Source: Verrucomicrobiota bacterium
GTDB lineage: Bacteria > Chlamydiota > Chlamydiia > Chlamydiales > Rhabdochlamydiaceae
Assembly (NCBI GenBank): GCA_018239715.1
Contig: JAFEGW010000006.1
Location: 91,800-155,799, forward strand
Length of the DNA stretch: 64,000 nucleotides
Direction: 5' to 3'
Shown here piece after piece: positions 45,410 through 54,287 of this stretch (its first letter is position 1; every line of letters begins with the position of its first letter). The position numbers and the translations under genes were made by a program. Below the pieces are notes generated by a model. It did no database searches, had not been told where the DNA came from, and saw only the letters and a list, made by a program, of their open reading frames with translations.

Positions 45410-46516
45410 ATGAAATTCACGATCAGCATACTTCTTGAAACCCTTAACGAGCAAGATTTGCAGCTTTTGAAGCTTCAAACAGAATATCATAAAGTCTGCA
45501 ACCAGATTGTTCTTACCGTTATCGAGAACAGATGCTGGAATCGAGTCGCTTTGCATCACTTGGTCTATAATAAAGTGAGAAAAACTTCTCCGCTGGGCTC
45601 TCAAATGGTTTGCAATGCTATCTTTTCCGTTTGCAAGGCTTATAAAGCCAAGGGTATTAGAAAAGATAAGACTGTTCCAGTGATTCAGTTCCGAAAATAT
45701 AGAAGTGTCCATTTTGATCATAGAACGTACTCGATCAAAGGCAATATTCTTTCTTTGTATACCCTTCAAGGACGCATTCGCATTCCCATGCGAAAGGGAT
45801 CTTTTCAAGAAAAATACTTTTCTCAAGGAACTCCAAAAGAGGCTGAACTCATCAATAGAAAAGGTAAATGGTATTTCAACCTTGTTTTGGAACTTCCCGA
45901 TCCTCACAGATCCGAAAAAACCAAAATGATCGGAGTAGACATCGGAGAAAATGTGCTGGCAGTCACCAGCATGGGAAATTTGTATGGCGGAGGCAAGGTT
46001 CGCCATGAAAGAATTCAATATTTTGCCAAACGACGAAGGCTTCAGTCCAACGGTACTCAGTCGTCTAAACAACTGCTGAAGAAGATCTCTGGCAAAGAAG
46101 AACGTCGTATGAAGCATATCAACCATGAAGTCAGTAAAAGAGTTATCCAGGAGGCTATCAAGGAAGAAGCAGGAATTATTGTTTTGGAAGATTTGACACA
46201 TATTCGTGCTCGGATTAAAGCGGGGAAGAAAATGAGATCTCGCCTTCATCGCTGGGGCTTTAGACAGCTCCAAGCGTTTATCCACTACAAAGCAGAAAGT
46301 CAAGGGCTTCAAGTGATGTATGTCAATCCTGCTTATAGTAGCCAAGAATGCTCCCAATGTGGTTGTTTAGGCGTCCGTCAAGGACACCATTTTAAATGCT
46401 TATGTGGACACCAACAGCACAGCGACTTGAACGCAAGTCGAAATCTCTGTAGGTTTGCGCAATCTTTAGGTCGCGCAATGTGCGCTGTAAACCGCACACA
46501 GGTGGCAGCTCTTTAG
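45410..46516 (+). CDS. tnpB: TnpB, IS605-family RNA-guided nuclease (OrfB)
   Basis: A 368-residue TnpB. The split RuvC nuclease triad is complete: D177 in IGVDIGENVLA, E260 in IIVLEDLTHIRARI and D339 in HSDLNASRN. The zinc ribbon has C314-x-x-C317 and C330-x-C332. TnpB proteins of this family cut DNA guided by an RNA from the element's right end and support element retention. The intact length and motifs suggest activity. The gene runs antisense to the secretion operon. The opposite strand also has a long open frame, most likely a coincidental shadow. Confidence 0.93.
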   Translation: MKFTISILLETLNEQDLQLLKLQTEYHKVCNQIVLTVIENRCWNRVALHHLVYNKVRKTSPLGSQMVCNAIFSVCKAYKAKGIRKDKTVPVIQFRKYRSVHFDHRTYSIKGNILSLYTLQGRIRIPMRKGSFQEKYFSQGTPKEAELINRKGKWYFNLVLELPDPHRSEKTKMIGVDIGENVLAVTSMGNLYGGGKVRHERIQYFAKRRRLQSNGTQSSKQLLKKISGKEERRMKHINHEVSKRVIQEAIKEEAGIIVLEDLTHIRARIKAGKKMRSRLHRWGFRQLQAFIHYKAESQGLQVMYVNPAYSSQECSQCGCLGVRQGHHFKCLCGHQQHSDLNASRNLCRFAQSLGRAMCAVNRTQVAAL

Positions 46517-46526
46517 CTGACCATAA

Positions 46527-46550
46527 AGCTTTCGACTTTAGGCGAAAGCT
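46527..46550 (+). ncRNA. Right-end stem-loop, probable omegaRNA 3' scaffold
   Basis: AGCTTTCG (46527-46534) pairs with CGAAAGCT (46543-46550) around an 8-nt loop, directly after tnpB, followed by GTTTAC. In TnpB systems the RNA scaffold comes from the tnpB 3' end and right end, and the guide is the flanking DNA that follows, here the 3' end of sctJ (from about 46556). The 5' border of the RNA cannot be read. Confidence 0.5.
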
Positions 46551-46552
46551 GT

Positions 46553-47455
46553 TTACTCTTCTTTAGGAGGTTCTTCCTGCTTCTGCATAGGAATAGGATT
46601 AAGCAGCTGCCTAAATCCTCCCTGTTCCCGTAAAATAGGATAAATTTTCCAGAGCATCCAAAAGGCTAGAATTAAGAAAAATATATTCGTTGCAATCAGA
46701 AGGAAAAAGAGCAGGCGGAAACGGGCGACCGATTGCTTGCTGATGACGATAGACCAGACACTGGTATAGTCGCGTGGTTGATTAGGAGCGGCTTCTAAAG
46801 TGCTGCCCAGGGTCACATCGGTAAAGCGGGAGCGATCGGAGATGACAGTGACATCGTTGATGTCGAGGCCGTTGACGCTGCCGGCAACGAGGCGTTTAAT
46901 TTTGGAAACTAGGTGGCTGTTAGGATCGTCGACAATCCCTTGGTGTTTGACATAGACCGCTGCTGTGACTCTTTGAGGAGGCGCTTGCGTAGCTCCTCCG
47001 GTGGGAGCAGCAGCTGACGCCTCAGGAAAAGAGAGTTGAACATCGGCATCAATGACACCGTCGATTTTCCGGATGGTATTGGCAATTTGCTGCTCTAGGC
47101 CTGCTTGATACCGGATGGTTTCCTCTTTGTCCGTCGTCATGAGCCCTTGCTTAGCAAAAAGTTCAAGAAGGTTGGTTCCTTTTTTGCGCGGAAGACCGTT
47201 TTGATTGAGAATCGCCATCGCCATGTTCATATCTTTTTCACTCACGGAAAGGCTGTATTTTGGAGCGGTGGACTGTCCTGCAGCTCCCATGGTCGTGGGT
47301 GCAGCCACTTTTTGAGCACTGATGCCGCGGCTGGCTAGAAAGACAACGATCTCATTGGCTTCACGTTCATCGATATCCGTGACGATCACGCGGTTGGTTT
47401 CACATCCGGCGAGTAGAAGCAAAAGAGGAATGAGCCATAAAAAAGCTTTACGCAT
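46553..47455 (-). CDS. sctJ: Type III secretion inner-ring lipoprotein SctJ
   Basis: A 300-residue YscJ/PrgK-family lipoprotein forming the periplasmic part of the inner-membrane ring. The lipobox LLAGC puts the lipidated Cys at residue 18. Ring-building domains follow (ANEIVVFLASRGISAQKV, LLELFAKQGLMTTDKEE, AAVYVKHQ), then a C-terminal transmembrane helix around 243-268. The stop codon TAA (46553-46555) lies within the GTTTAC tip of the inserted element, so the C-terminus may have been shortened or re-written by the insertion. AAGGA lies upstream of the ATG. First gene of the cluster. Confidence 0.94.
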   Translation of the reverse strand: MRKAFLWLIPLLLLLAGCETNRVIVTDIDEREANEIVVFLASRGISAQKVAAPTTMGAAGQSTAPKYSLSVSEKDMNMAMAILNQNGLPRKKGTNLLELFAKQGLMTTDKEETIRYQAGLEQQIANTIRKIDGVIDADVQLSFPEASAAAPTGGATQAPPQRVTAAVYVKHQGIVDDPNSHLVSKIKRLVAGSVNGLDINDVTVISDRSRFTDVTLGSTLEAAPNQPRDYTSVWSIVISKQSVARFRLLFFLLIATNIFFLILAFWMLWKIYPILREQGGFRQLLNPIPMQKQEEPPKEE

Positions 47456-47813
47456 ACGAAATCCTTGAAGGTATTTAACGATGAACTTCTTAGAAGTTAA
47501 AGAAGATGATTGTTAACGACCCTCTTATACAGATTTATCAGGTACGGAATTTTTGCGCTATGTTTCAAATTTTTATATAGCATTTAACTAAGAGCAAGAG
47601 AAGGATGGCAGATTCTTGCCTTTAGTCTTTTTGCACTTAGCAGATTTCTAGCGATAGGTATTTTTTAAGACTAAAGGTTTTCCGCTTTAATTTTTTAAAT
47701 TCTTTAGGAAAAAGTTAAATGATTGTCTTGATTAATTGATGTTTTGATAGTCTGTTTGCTTGATGTCATTCTTTTAAATGTACTATCCTTATTATCTTAT
47801 TTAGGAGGTTCTT
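47456..47813. other. AT-rich intergenic region between divergent sctJ and a methyltransferase-like gene
   Basis: 358 bases without a gene. The left side holds the sctJ leader, including a small hairpin AACTTC-TTA-GAAGTT (47484-47498, minus strand) upstream of its AAGGA. The right side ends in AGGAGG five nt before the ATG at 47814. Promoters for both genes must lie here, but I see no strong pair of hexamers. Confidence 0.6.
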
Positions 47814-48899
47814 ATGGCATTCAGAGTTCGTCCAGCTGCAACTGCTACTAGCCGGTCCCATGTTACTCGCCTACCTACTAGTTCAGCATCTTTACATGCA
47901 AGCAGACGTTTTTCAACAAAAACAAAAACTGGGTGTGAATGCAAACTTGATCCTGAAAAAATTAGAGAATGTCTCATACAAGGAAAAAAAGAAGATTTTA
48001 GAGGCTTAATGGAGGGCTGCAAAGTCAAGCAAGGTTATACAAGATCGTGGGAACCTTATCAAGTAGAGCAAAGGACAAATCTTAGTCAACCCTCTTGCAA
48101 AGCTTTCGAAGTCGTTCGTTCTGCATTGCCTGTAGCACTTCCGGGTCAAGTTCATATCAAGGAAATTAACGCTGAAACATCTGTTTTATTTGAAGCGAAT
48201 TTATACATTTTATCTTCTGAGCCGGGTGAAATTACCTTGGCTGGCGAGGGAGGACATCATGTGGGCAGACAGGAGTATTGGAATCCAATTATAGATCGTT
48301 TAGCAGCCCATAAGCATTTACCTGTGCGCATTCTATCTATTGGAGGTGGTATAGGTTTTGATGTTCAAGCAATCTCAGAAGTCTTTAGAAAAGCAGATTT
48401 TAGGATCCAGCAGATGACCGTTGTTGATCCTAACCAGCTGGCTGCTTTTCTTGCAAAAGAAGTGGAATATTATGTTATGACTAGCCAAAGCTTCTTTGAT
48501 CGTCATTTCGTTAGGCAGGAGGATAACATTTATCTTTTTCATCTGGGCACAACTTTGAATGTTGTCCTCGAGAATCAAGCGGTGCATATACTTCGACAGA
48601 TTGCTGAAAATATGAAATCTAAGGATATTTTATCTTTAATTATGGTTGATAAAAAACAATTTGAAAAAGGAAGGGCCTTAACTTTCGGTCCTGAAACTGA
48701 AGAAGGATTTTCTAAAGTAATCAACAAAAAAACAGGAAAACATTACAAGACTGTGATTGCAAATCCGATAAAATTTATCAATTTTATGTCTAAATTAGGA
48801 CTAGCAGGTGAACTCGTAGAAATCACTGAAAAAAATGTTCCCTTAGAAGTTGCTTTTGTCGCTTATAAAACGCTGAAAAATTCCGACAATAACAAATAA
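47814..48899 (+). CDS. SAM-methyltransferase-like protein with Arg/Ser-rich acid-free leader
   Basis: A 361-residue protein. The first 41 residues contain Arg, Ser, Thr, Ala and Pro but no acidic residue, ending in RRFSTKTKTG, which looks like a mitochondrial presequence cleavage region. The middle carries a class I methyltransferase motif I, VRILSIGGGIGFDVQAIS (around residue 167), followed after the next strand by VVDPNQLAAFL, where the Asp would bind SAM, and later strands LIMVDKKQ and LVEITEKNV. The substrate is unknown. A strong AGGAGG with 5-nt spacing precedes the ATG. Neighbours are the divergent sctJ and a convergent small gene sharing the leader type, so a secreted effector is plausible. 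Confidence 0.72.
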   Translation: MAFRVRPAATATSRSHVTRLPTSSASLHASRRFSTKTKTGCECKLDPEKIRECLIQGKKEDFRGLMEGCKVKQGYTRSWEPYQVEQRTNLSQPSCKAFEVVRSALPVALPGQVHIKEINAETSVLFEANLYILSSEPGEITLAGEGGHHVGRQEYWNPIIDRLAAHKHLPVRILSIGGGIGFDVQAISEVFRKADFRIQQMTVVDPNQLAAFLAKEVEYYVMTSQSFFDRHFVRQEDNIYLFHLGTTLNVVLENQAVHILRQIAENMKSKDILSLIMVDKKQFEKGRALTFGPETEEGFSKVINKKTGKHYKTVIANPIKFINFMSKLGLAGELVEITEKNVPLEVAFVAYKTLKNSDNNK

Positions 48900-48929
48900 C
48901 GAAGCTTTAGCAAATGAAAGAAATCGGAA

Positions 48930-49436
48930 TTAAAGAATAAATGCCGGGCTATCTTGTTGTAATTCGATGGTGTAGCTGTTATAGGAGCTTTTGCAGTAGA
49001 TTTCATAACTCTTTTTAATTTTTTCATGATCGATCTCTTCCAATCCTCGACCGGATTTCAGATAATCATTTACACATTCTTTGCGATATTCTTGGTAGCT
49101 TTTTAGGAATTTTTTCTTGAATTGTTCATAGCTTAAAACAGTTTCTTTTTTCATTGTTCGGCTTTGCTGATGAGAATTTGAATTGTTTTGTAGCTCTGTC
49201 AACTCTAGACGTCTCTTGGTCCAACCCTCGGGAAGACTTTCGCTAACCCTATCAGAACTTAAAGGTTTGGGTGGAATCCTAGATAAGTTTCCCATATTAG
49301 AAATGCTTGCTCTAGCTACTCTGGATGATGGCAAAGAACTAGGGTGAGAATTATGCACTCTTGTCCTTGCAGTAGCAGGCAGAGGGGAAGCGCGATGGGA
49401 ATTATGAGAAGGTGAAGGCCTTAATCTTACTGCCAT
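48930..49436 (-). CDS. Small lineage-specific protein with long Arg/Ser-rich leader
   Basis: A 168-residue protein. The first 61 residues have no acidic residue and are dominated by Ser, Arg, Pro, His and Ala; they open with MAVRLRPSPS, much like MAFRVRPAAT of the gene at 47814. The C-terminal ~70 residues are a charged helical domain (LSYEQFKKKFLKSYQEYRKE). There is no recognised family. AGGAGG lies five nt before the ATG. It is convergent with the methyltransferase-like gene, 30 bp apart. Probably a secreted protein; function unknown. Confidence 0.65.
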   Translation of the reverse strand: MAVRLRPSPSHNSHRASPLPATARTRVHNSHPSSLPSSRVARASISNMGNLSRIPPKPLSSDRVSESLPEGWTKRRLELTELQNNSNSHQQSRTMKKETVLSYEQFKKKFLKSYQEYRKECVNDYLKSGRGLEEIDHEKIKKSYEIYCKSSYNSYTIELQQDSPAFIL

Positions 49437-49565
49437 ATTTTCCTCCTTTAAGGATAAGTTGTTCGGTTGAATTTATTATAACACAATCATTCTTCAGCAC
49501 AACAAAATTTACGCGGATATGAGAATCTAAAGAACAAAACTTTTATCAATAACTAATTAAGATTC

Positions 49566-50540
49566 TTAAGAGTTTACTCTTTTATTAAACAACCATGAAG
49601 GGCCGCTGCCGAAACAGGCTTTGCGGAAATCACGGTAACCTTCGAGAGCTGCCCGGTATTGCAGCAGCTTAGCTTTTTTTTGAGAGACGTCTTTGTTCGA
49701 CAAAAGAGACTCCAGGAAGAGGTGCATATTTTTCAGGAGTCGTAGTTTTAAAAGATGCCGCTGCTGGGGTAGGATGATTTTTCGATAGAGGCGCTGTTTT
49801 TCTTCGGGTGAACAGTTTCTTTCTATCCACAAACAGCGGCCGCGCCACCAAAAATAAGTTTTATGAGGCGTTCCTCCGACAAAGGAAGCAGAAACTTTAT
49901 GCAGAAGCATAGCTTCATAGCAGATGTCGATCCCAAAACCCGCTTTTTTTGCCCTCATGCAGAAATCGGCCTCTTCCCAAAAAAGAAAGAACGTCGGTTC
50001 CAGCATTCCGATCGCCTCAAAAACCTCCCTGCGAATCAAAATAGAGCAGCCGCAGACATAATCCAAGGGCTCATCCGTCCGAAAGCCTTGGGGGGCTTCC
50101 AGACCCACGAGATCAAAAGTGGCTGTCTCTGTATTCCATTTCCCACCCAAATGATCGAGTTTGTCAGGATGGGTCATTCGCAAGGGATAAGCGCCGAGGA
50201 TGCCCGCCTTTTTTTCTTCGGATGCTTGGTGGAGATAGGCAGCAATAAAATGACGATCGACAAGGGTGTCATTATTGAGGAGCAAAACCAGATCTGCGCC
50301 TTGCTTAAGTGCATGTGCGATCCCGACATTATTGCCCCCGGCATAGCCTAAGTTCTTTCCGGTTTGAAGAAGAGTAGCGGAAGGGAACTCTTGGGAAATC
50401 GCAGCGACAGAATCATCCTGGGAACCGTTGTCGACAACAATGATACTGAAAGGAGGCGCCTGGGTCTTTTGGAGAGAGTCTAAACAAGCCAGGGTATCTT
50501 TTTTCCCATTCCAATTGAGGATCACTACAGAAAGTTTCAA
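49566..50540 (-). CDS. Family 2 glycosyltransferase
   Basis: A 324-residue inverting GT-A glycosyltransferase of the rhamnosyl/WcaE-like group. The N-terminus SVVILNWNGKKDTLACLDSL, then IIVVDNGSQDDS, NLGYAGGNNVGI and LLLNNDTLVD (the D-x-D-like metal site) are diagnostic. It later has YVCGCSILIRREVFEAIGMLE and FFLFWEEADFCMRAKKAG. It probably adds a sugar to lipopolysaccharide or another glycan at the membrane face. It overlaps the upstream GT9 gene by 4 bp, so the two act in one operon. Confidence 0.92.
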   Translation of the reverse strand: MKLSVVILNWNGKKDTLACLDSLQKTQAPPFSIIVVDNGSQDDSVAAISQEFPSATLLQTGKNLGYAGGNNVGIAHALKQGADLVLLLNNDTLVDRHFIAAYLHQASEEKKAGILGAYPLRMTHPDKLDHLGGKWNTETATFDLVGLEAPQGFRTDEPLDYVCGCSILIRREVFEAIGMLEPTFFLFWEEADFCMRAKKAGFGIDICYEAMLLHKVSASFVGGTPHKTYFWWRGRCLWIERNCSPEEKQRLYRKIILPQQRHLLKLRLLKNMHLFLESLLSNKDVSQKKAKLLQYRAALEGYRDFRKACFGSGPSWLFNKRVNS

Positions 50541-51595
50541 ACATTCACTCCTAATTTATTAAGGGCCATATCGATCACTTCGCTAGGCGGGATCTGCAGC
50601 ATGCAGAAGGGATCGCCGCATTTTTTCTTTAAACACGGAAAGCAGGTCGGTTTTTTTTCTACCACAGAGACATGGGGGGTGTGGTAAGGGCCGCAGAGAG
50701 TTGGATCTGTCGGCGTAAAAAGGGCGATGGTAGGGGTTTGAGTCGCACAGGCGATATGAAGGGGCCCCGTGTCATTAGTGATATACAGAGAGAGGCGGCT
50801 GATGAGTGCCCCCAAACCGGCAATAGATAGCCCCTCATAAATGCCGATCGCTCCCTCAATCGATTGGGCAACTTGCTGAACTAAAGATTTTTCTGCAGGA
50901 GTGCCAGTCACCACAAGGGTGCAGCCGAGCTCCTCTTTGAGTTTGTTGCCGAGTGCGATAAAATGGGAGGGAGGCCATTGTTTGAAGCGGTCTTTGGCCC
51001 CAGGGTGGATTCCGATGACAAGGCCTGGAGGCAAAAGAGCTTCTGCTTTTTGATGGTCCTCCGCTGACGGAAAAAATTCCATGGCCTTAGAGTCGGCTTT
51101 GATCCCTGTGGCTGTTTCAACAATATTTAATCGTCGCTCAATCTCATGAATTTTTTGGGATTCCAGCCGATCTGTCAGCAGAAAATCGAGATCTTTGTTG
51201 ATTTTCTCAGAACCGATGATCCTGCCGGCACCTATCAACGCGCAAAAAGGAAGGATGGGCCTTTGGGAAATATGAAAGACCAGTACTGTTGCAATCTTTC
51301 GCTGAACCAGCTTAGGAAAAAGCTGTAGCAGGGAAAGGAAAGGGGGATCTTGGACCACAAAGAATTCATTGATATGAGGATTATTCTGGAGAACTTGCTT
51401 CCCTAGTGCGCTTGTGAGGACGCCGATATAAGCATGAGGGTAAGCCTCACGGAGAGCCCGAATAGCAGGGGTTCCCCATAAAGTATCGCCTAGGCCCGTC
51501 GTTGAAACGATTAAAAATCGCTCCCCTGGATTCGTGCGAATAAACGGTTTAGCAAAAGCCAGCAAAAATCGGATAAAAAAATTTTTGAAATTCAT
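50537..51595 (-). CDS. Family 9 glycosyltransferase (heptosyltransferase-like)
   Basis: A 352-residue GT-B enzyme resembling LPS heptosyltransferases. It starts with a hydrophobic/basic N-terminus, then FLIVSTTGLGDTLWGTPAIRALREAYP, a central IGIHPGAKDRFKQWPPSHF (the nucleotide-sugar site) and ITNDTGPLHIACATQTPTIALF near the C-terminus, followed by a Cys-rich tail (CFPCLKKKCGDPFC). The acceptor and sugar cannot be read; chlamydiae do not usually have a full heptose pathway, so a different sugar is possible. Coupled to the GT2 gene by a 4-bp overlap. Confidence 0.9.
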   Translation of the reverse strand: MNFKNFFIRFLLAFAKPFIRTNPGERFLIVSTTGLGDTLWGTPAIRALREAYPHAYIGVLTSALGKQVLQNNPHINEFFVVQDPPFLSLLQLFPKLVQRKIATVLVFHISQRPILPFCALIGAGRIIGSEKINKDLDFLLTDRLESQKIHEIERRLNIVETATGIKADSKAMEFFPSAEDHQKAEALLPPGLVIGIHPGAKDRFKQWPPSHFIALGNKLKEELGCTLVVTGTPAEKSLVQQVAQSIEGAIGIYEGLSIAGLGALISRLSLYITNDTGPLHIACATQTPTIALFTPTDPTLCGPYHTPHVSVVEKKPTCFPCLKKKCGDPFCMLQIPPSEVIDMALNKLGVNV

Positions 51596-51682
51596 TCACT
51601 CCTATTTTACCTCTTAGTTCTTTTCTCCGAAGTAACTTTTTGATCTTGCGCACCTTTCTTTCTTGTTATAAAGATATATTTT

Positions 51683-54250
51683 ATGGACGACGACATTCTT
51701 AACATGCAGGCCGAACGACTGGCCAGCAAGATCAAACATTATTTGATCACGATGATGGGCATCACGGTAGATGAGGCCAATGATGAGGAATTCTATCGGG
51801 CCTTTTCACTGACCCTCCGTGAAGAGATCATGATCAACTGGACTGCGACCTTTCATACGCTGCGGAATGCCAAGGCCCGCACTTTGTTTTATCTCTGCAT
51901 GGAATATATGCCCGGCAGGATGCTCGGGAACAATATCACCAATATGCATGCGACCGATCTCGTGCGAGTGGCGCTAAAGAGGCTGGGCCGCGATTTAAAT
52001 CAAATCGCTAAGCAAGAGAGAGATCCGGGTCTAGGCAACGGTGGATTGGGCAGGCTGGCTTCCTGTCTTCTCGACTCTTTGGCCACGCAGCAATACCCCG
52101 CTGTCGCCTATGGCCTTCGTTATCAATATGGAATTTTTGATCAGGAAATATGGGATGGAGTACAAGTCGAGCGGCCTGAAGCTTGGCTTTTTCATGAGAA
52201 CCCCTGGGAATTTCGCAGAGACCATCATTCAGAGTCGGTGAAATTTGCGGGCCATCCCATCCAAGTGATCAATAAGCAAGGCGTAGAGATGGTCGACATC
52301 TTAGATTACGAAGAGGTCCGCGCCGTTGCCTACGACTTCCCCATTATCGGTTATCGCGACGGGGGAGATTTTAATGTTTGCACCTTGCGGATGTGGACGA
52401 CCAAAGAGTCCCCCCGCAACTTTGCCCTTCAGAGGTTTAATGCAGGTCTTTTAGACCAGGCTTCTGAAAATACTTTGCTCACCGATGTACTTTATCCCAA
52501 TGATAATAATGAAGTAGGGAAAAGAATCCGGCTCAAACAAGAATTTTTACTTGCCTCGGCCTCGATCCAAGATATCATCCATCATCATCTAGAGCATAAT
52601 CCTGATCTCTCGAATTTTGCCGATCAAGTCCGTTTGCAAGTCAATGATACTCATCCTGCCTTAGTGATTTCGGAACTCATGAGGCTGCTGCTGCTCGATC
52701 ACCATTTTGGGTGGGCTGAAGCTTGGGAAGTGGTGAAGACCTGCTGCAGCTATACCAACCATACCGTCTTAAGAGAGTCGCTGGAAGAGTGGAATGAAAA
52801 TAGGATGCAGTATCTTCTTCCCCGGCAGTATCACATCATTGAACGGCTGAATTTGGAACTTTGCAATTCTGTCCGAAAAAAATATCCCAGCGACGAAGAA
52901 CGGGTCCGCCGCATGTCGATCATCCAAGACGGCCAAGTGAAGATGGCCCATCTGGCCATCTATGGATCTCATAAGGTCAATGGGGTTTCTGCACTCCATT
53001 CAGAAATCTTGAAAAAAGTCGTCTTCAAGGACTTCTACGAGATGGACGGCGAAAAGTTTATCAATGTCACCAATGGGGTAACGCAAAGAAGATTTTTGCT
53101 GCACTGCAATCCCCGGCTGGCTGAATTTATCACCAAAAGGATAGGCCCCAAATGGATCACTAATTTCTTGGAGATCCAGCAGCTGGCCAAATTTGCTGCC
53201 GACCCTGAAACTCAAAAAGAATTCCTATCGATAAAAAAGCAAAATAAAAAAGACCTGATCACTTATTTGATGGAGAAAAATCCAATCAGCGATTTTCAAG
53301 GCAAAGTCATCGGCCATTTTGCTCCCCTGGATGAAGAGGCTCTTTTCGATGTTCAGATCAAGCGGATCCATGAATATAAGCGTCAGCTGATGAATGTTCT
53401 GCATCTTATCATGCTGTACCACGAGCTAAAGGCAAATCCCAGCAGCCGCAAAGTGAAGCGGATGGCGATATTTGCCGGGAAAGCGGCCCCCGGCTATGAC
53501 ATGGCCAAAAAAATCATTCAGCTCATTTACTGCGTTGCCTGCAAAATCAACGCCGATCCCGGTGTAAATAAAATGCTCCGTGTGGCCTTTATCGAAAATT
53601 ATAATGTCAGCCGTGCGGAAATCATTATCCCCGGAGCAGATCTTTCAGAACAGATCTCTACTGCCGGCACCGAGGCGTCCGGCACCGGCAATATGAAGCT
53701 GGCCATGAATGGGGCGCTCACCTTAGGGACCCAGGATGGAGCCACGATTGAAATGCGGCAAGCGGTCGGCGATGCCTGGTGGCCGTTTGCCTTTGGCAAA
53801 ACAGCTGAGGAGAATGCCGCGCTGCGTCCCCACTATAATCCGTGGGACATCTACATGCAGCAGCTTCCCATCCGGCAGGCTGTCGATGCGCTGCGAGACC
53901 ATTCATTTGCAGACAATGATCAGCAGCATCAAGCGTTTTCATCGATTTATCACTCGCTCTTGGAGAGTAAAAATTCCGATCCTGCCGATCGATATTTTGT
54001 CCTGAGCGACCTACAAAATTATTATGATACGCAGAAGAAAGTGGAAGAACTCTTTGCCCAGCCTGCCAAATGGGCCGAATATGCTATCCACAATATTTCC
54101 GGCATGGGCCGGTTCTCCTCTGACGAGGCAGTCCATAACTACGCCAAAGGGGTCTGGAATATTAAACAATGCCCCGTCAATCCCCAAGAGCTCGAGCGTG
54201 TCCGCAACGAATACAGCGAACATGACAAGTGCCGTATTCTGAATAAATAA
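51683..54250 (+). CDS. glgP: Glycogen phosphorylase
   Basis: Releases glucose 1-phosphate from glycogen, fitting glycogen use in chlamydiae. The 855-residue length matches the family. Motifs include FYLCMEYMPGRMLGNNI, DPGLGNGGLGRLASCLLDSLAT, the active-site region VNDTHPALVISELMRLL and TNHTV, IKRIHEYKRQLMN and the PLP-lysine segment with TAGTEASGTGNMKLAMNGAL. No other glycogen gene is adjacent. Single gene, no clear terminator downstream. Confidence 0.97.
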   Translation: MDDDILNMQAERLASKIKHYLITMMGITVDEANDEEFYRAFSLTLREEIMINWTATFHTLRNAKARTLFYLCMEYMPGRMLGNNITNMHATDLVRVALKRLGRDLNQIAKQERDPGLGNGGLGRLASCLLDSLATQQYPAVAYGLRYQYGIFDQEIWDGVQVERPEAWLFHENPWEFRRDHHSESVKFAGHPIQVINKQGVEMVDILDYEEVRAVAYDFPIIGYRDGGDFNVCTLRMWTTKESPRNFALQRFNAGLLDQASENTLLTDVLYPNDNNEVGKRIRLKQEFLLASASIQDIIHHHLEHNPDLSNFADQVRLQVNDTHPALVISELMRLLLLDHHFGWAEAWEVVKTCCSYTNHTVLRESLEEWNENRMQYLLPRQYHIIERLNLELCNSVRKKYPSDEERVRRMSIIQDGQVKMAHLAIYGSHKVNGVSALHSEILKKVVFKDFYEMDGEKFINVTNGVTQRRFLLHCNPRLAEFITKRIGPKWITNFLEIQQLAKFAADPETQKEFLSIKKQNKKDLITYLMEKNPISDFQGKVIGHFAPLDEEALFDVQIKRIHEYKRQLMNVLHLIMLYHELKANPSSRKVKRMAIFAGKAAPGYDMAKKIIQLIYCVACKINADPGVNKMLRVAFIENYNVSRAEIIIPGADLSEQISTAGTEASGTGNMKLAMNGALTLGTQDGATIEMRQAVGDAWWPFAFGKTAEENAALRPHYNPWDIYMQQLPIRQAVDALRDHSFADNDQQHQAFSSIYHSLLESKNSDPADRYFVLSDLQNYYDTQKKVEELFAQPAKWAEYAIHNISGMGRFSSDEAVHNYAKGVWNIKQCPVNPQELERVRNEYSEHDKCRILNK

Positions 54251-54287
54251 TTTTTTTCCTTTGAAGACTCGGGAATCAACTAGTTTG

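Larger units (their letters stand above)
45310..46555 (+). mobile_element. Solo tnpB element (IS200/IS605 or IS1341 type) inserted between sctJ and the CT560-like gene
   Basis: A ~1.25-kb insert carrying only a tnpB gene, on the strand opposite to the surrounding type III secretion operon. The right end has a stem-loop (46527-46550) followed by GTTTAC, as in many IS1341-type elements. The left end is less clear; a region with GGAT/ATCC and AGCGC/GCGCT complementarity lies at 45318-45352. No tnpA transposase is adjacent. Borders are estimates. Confidence 0.7.

Noticed and set aside
45308..46357. A 349-codon open frame antisense to tnpB, in the direction of the secretion operon
   Set aside because: Its translation has no recognisable domain, while the plus strand encodes a complete TnpB. 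It is a codon-composition shadow, although it ends 1 bp before the next secretion gene.
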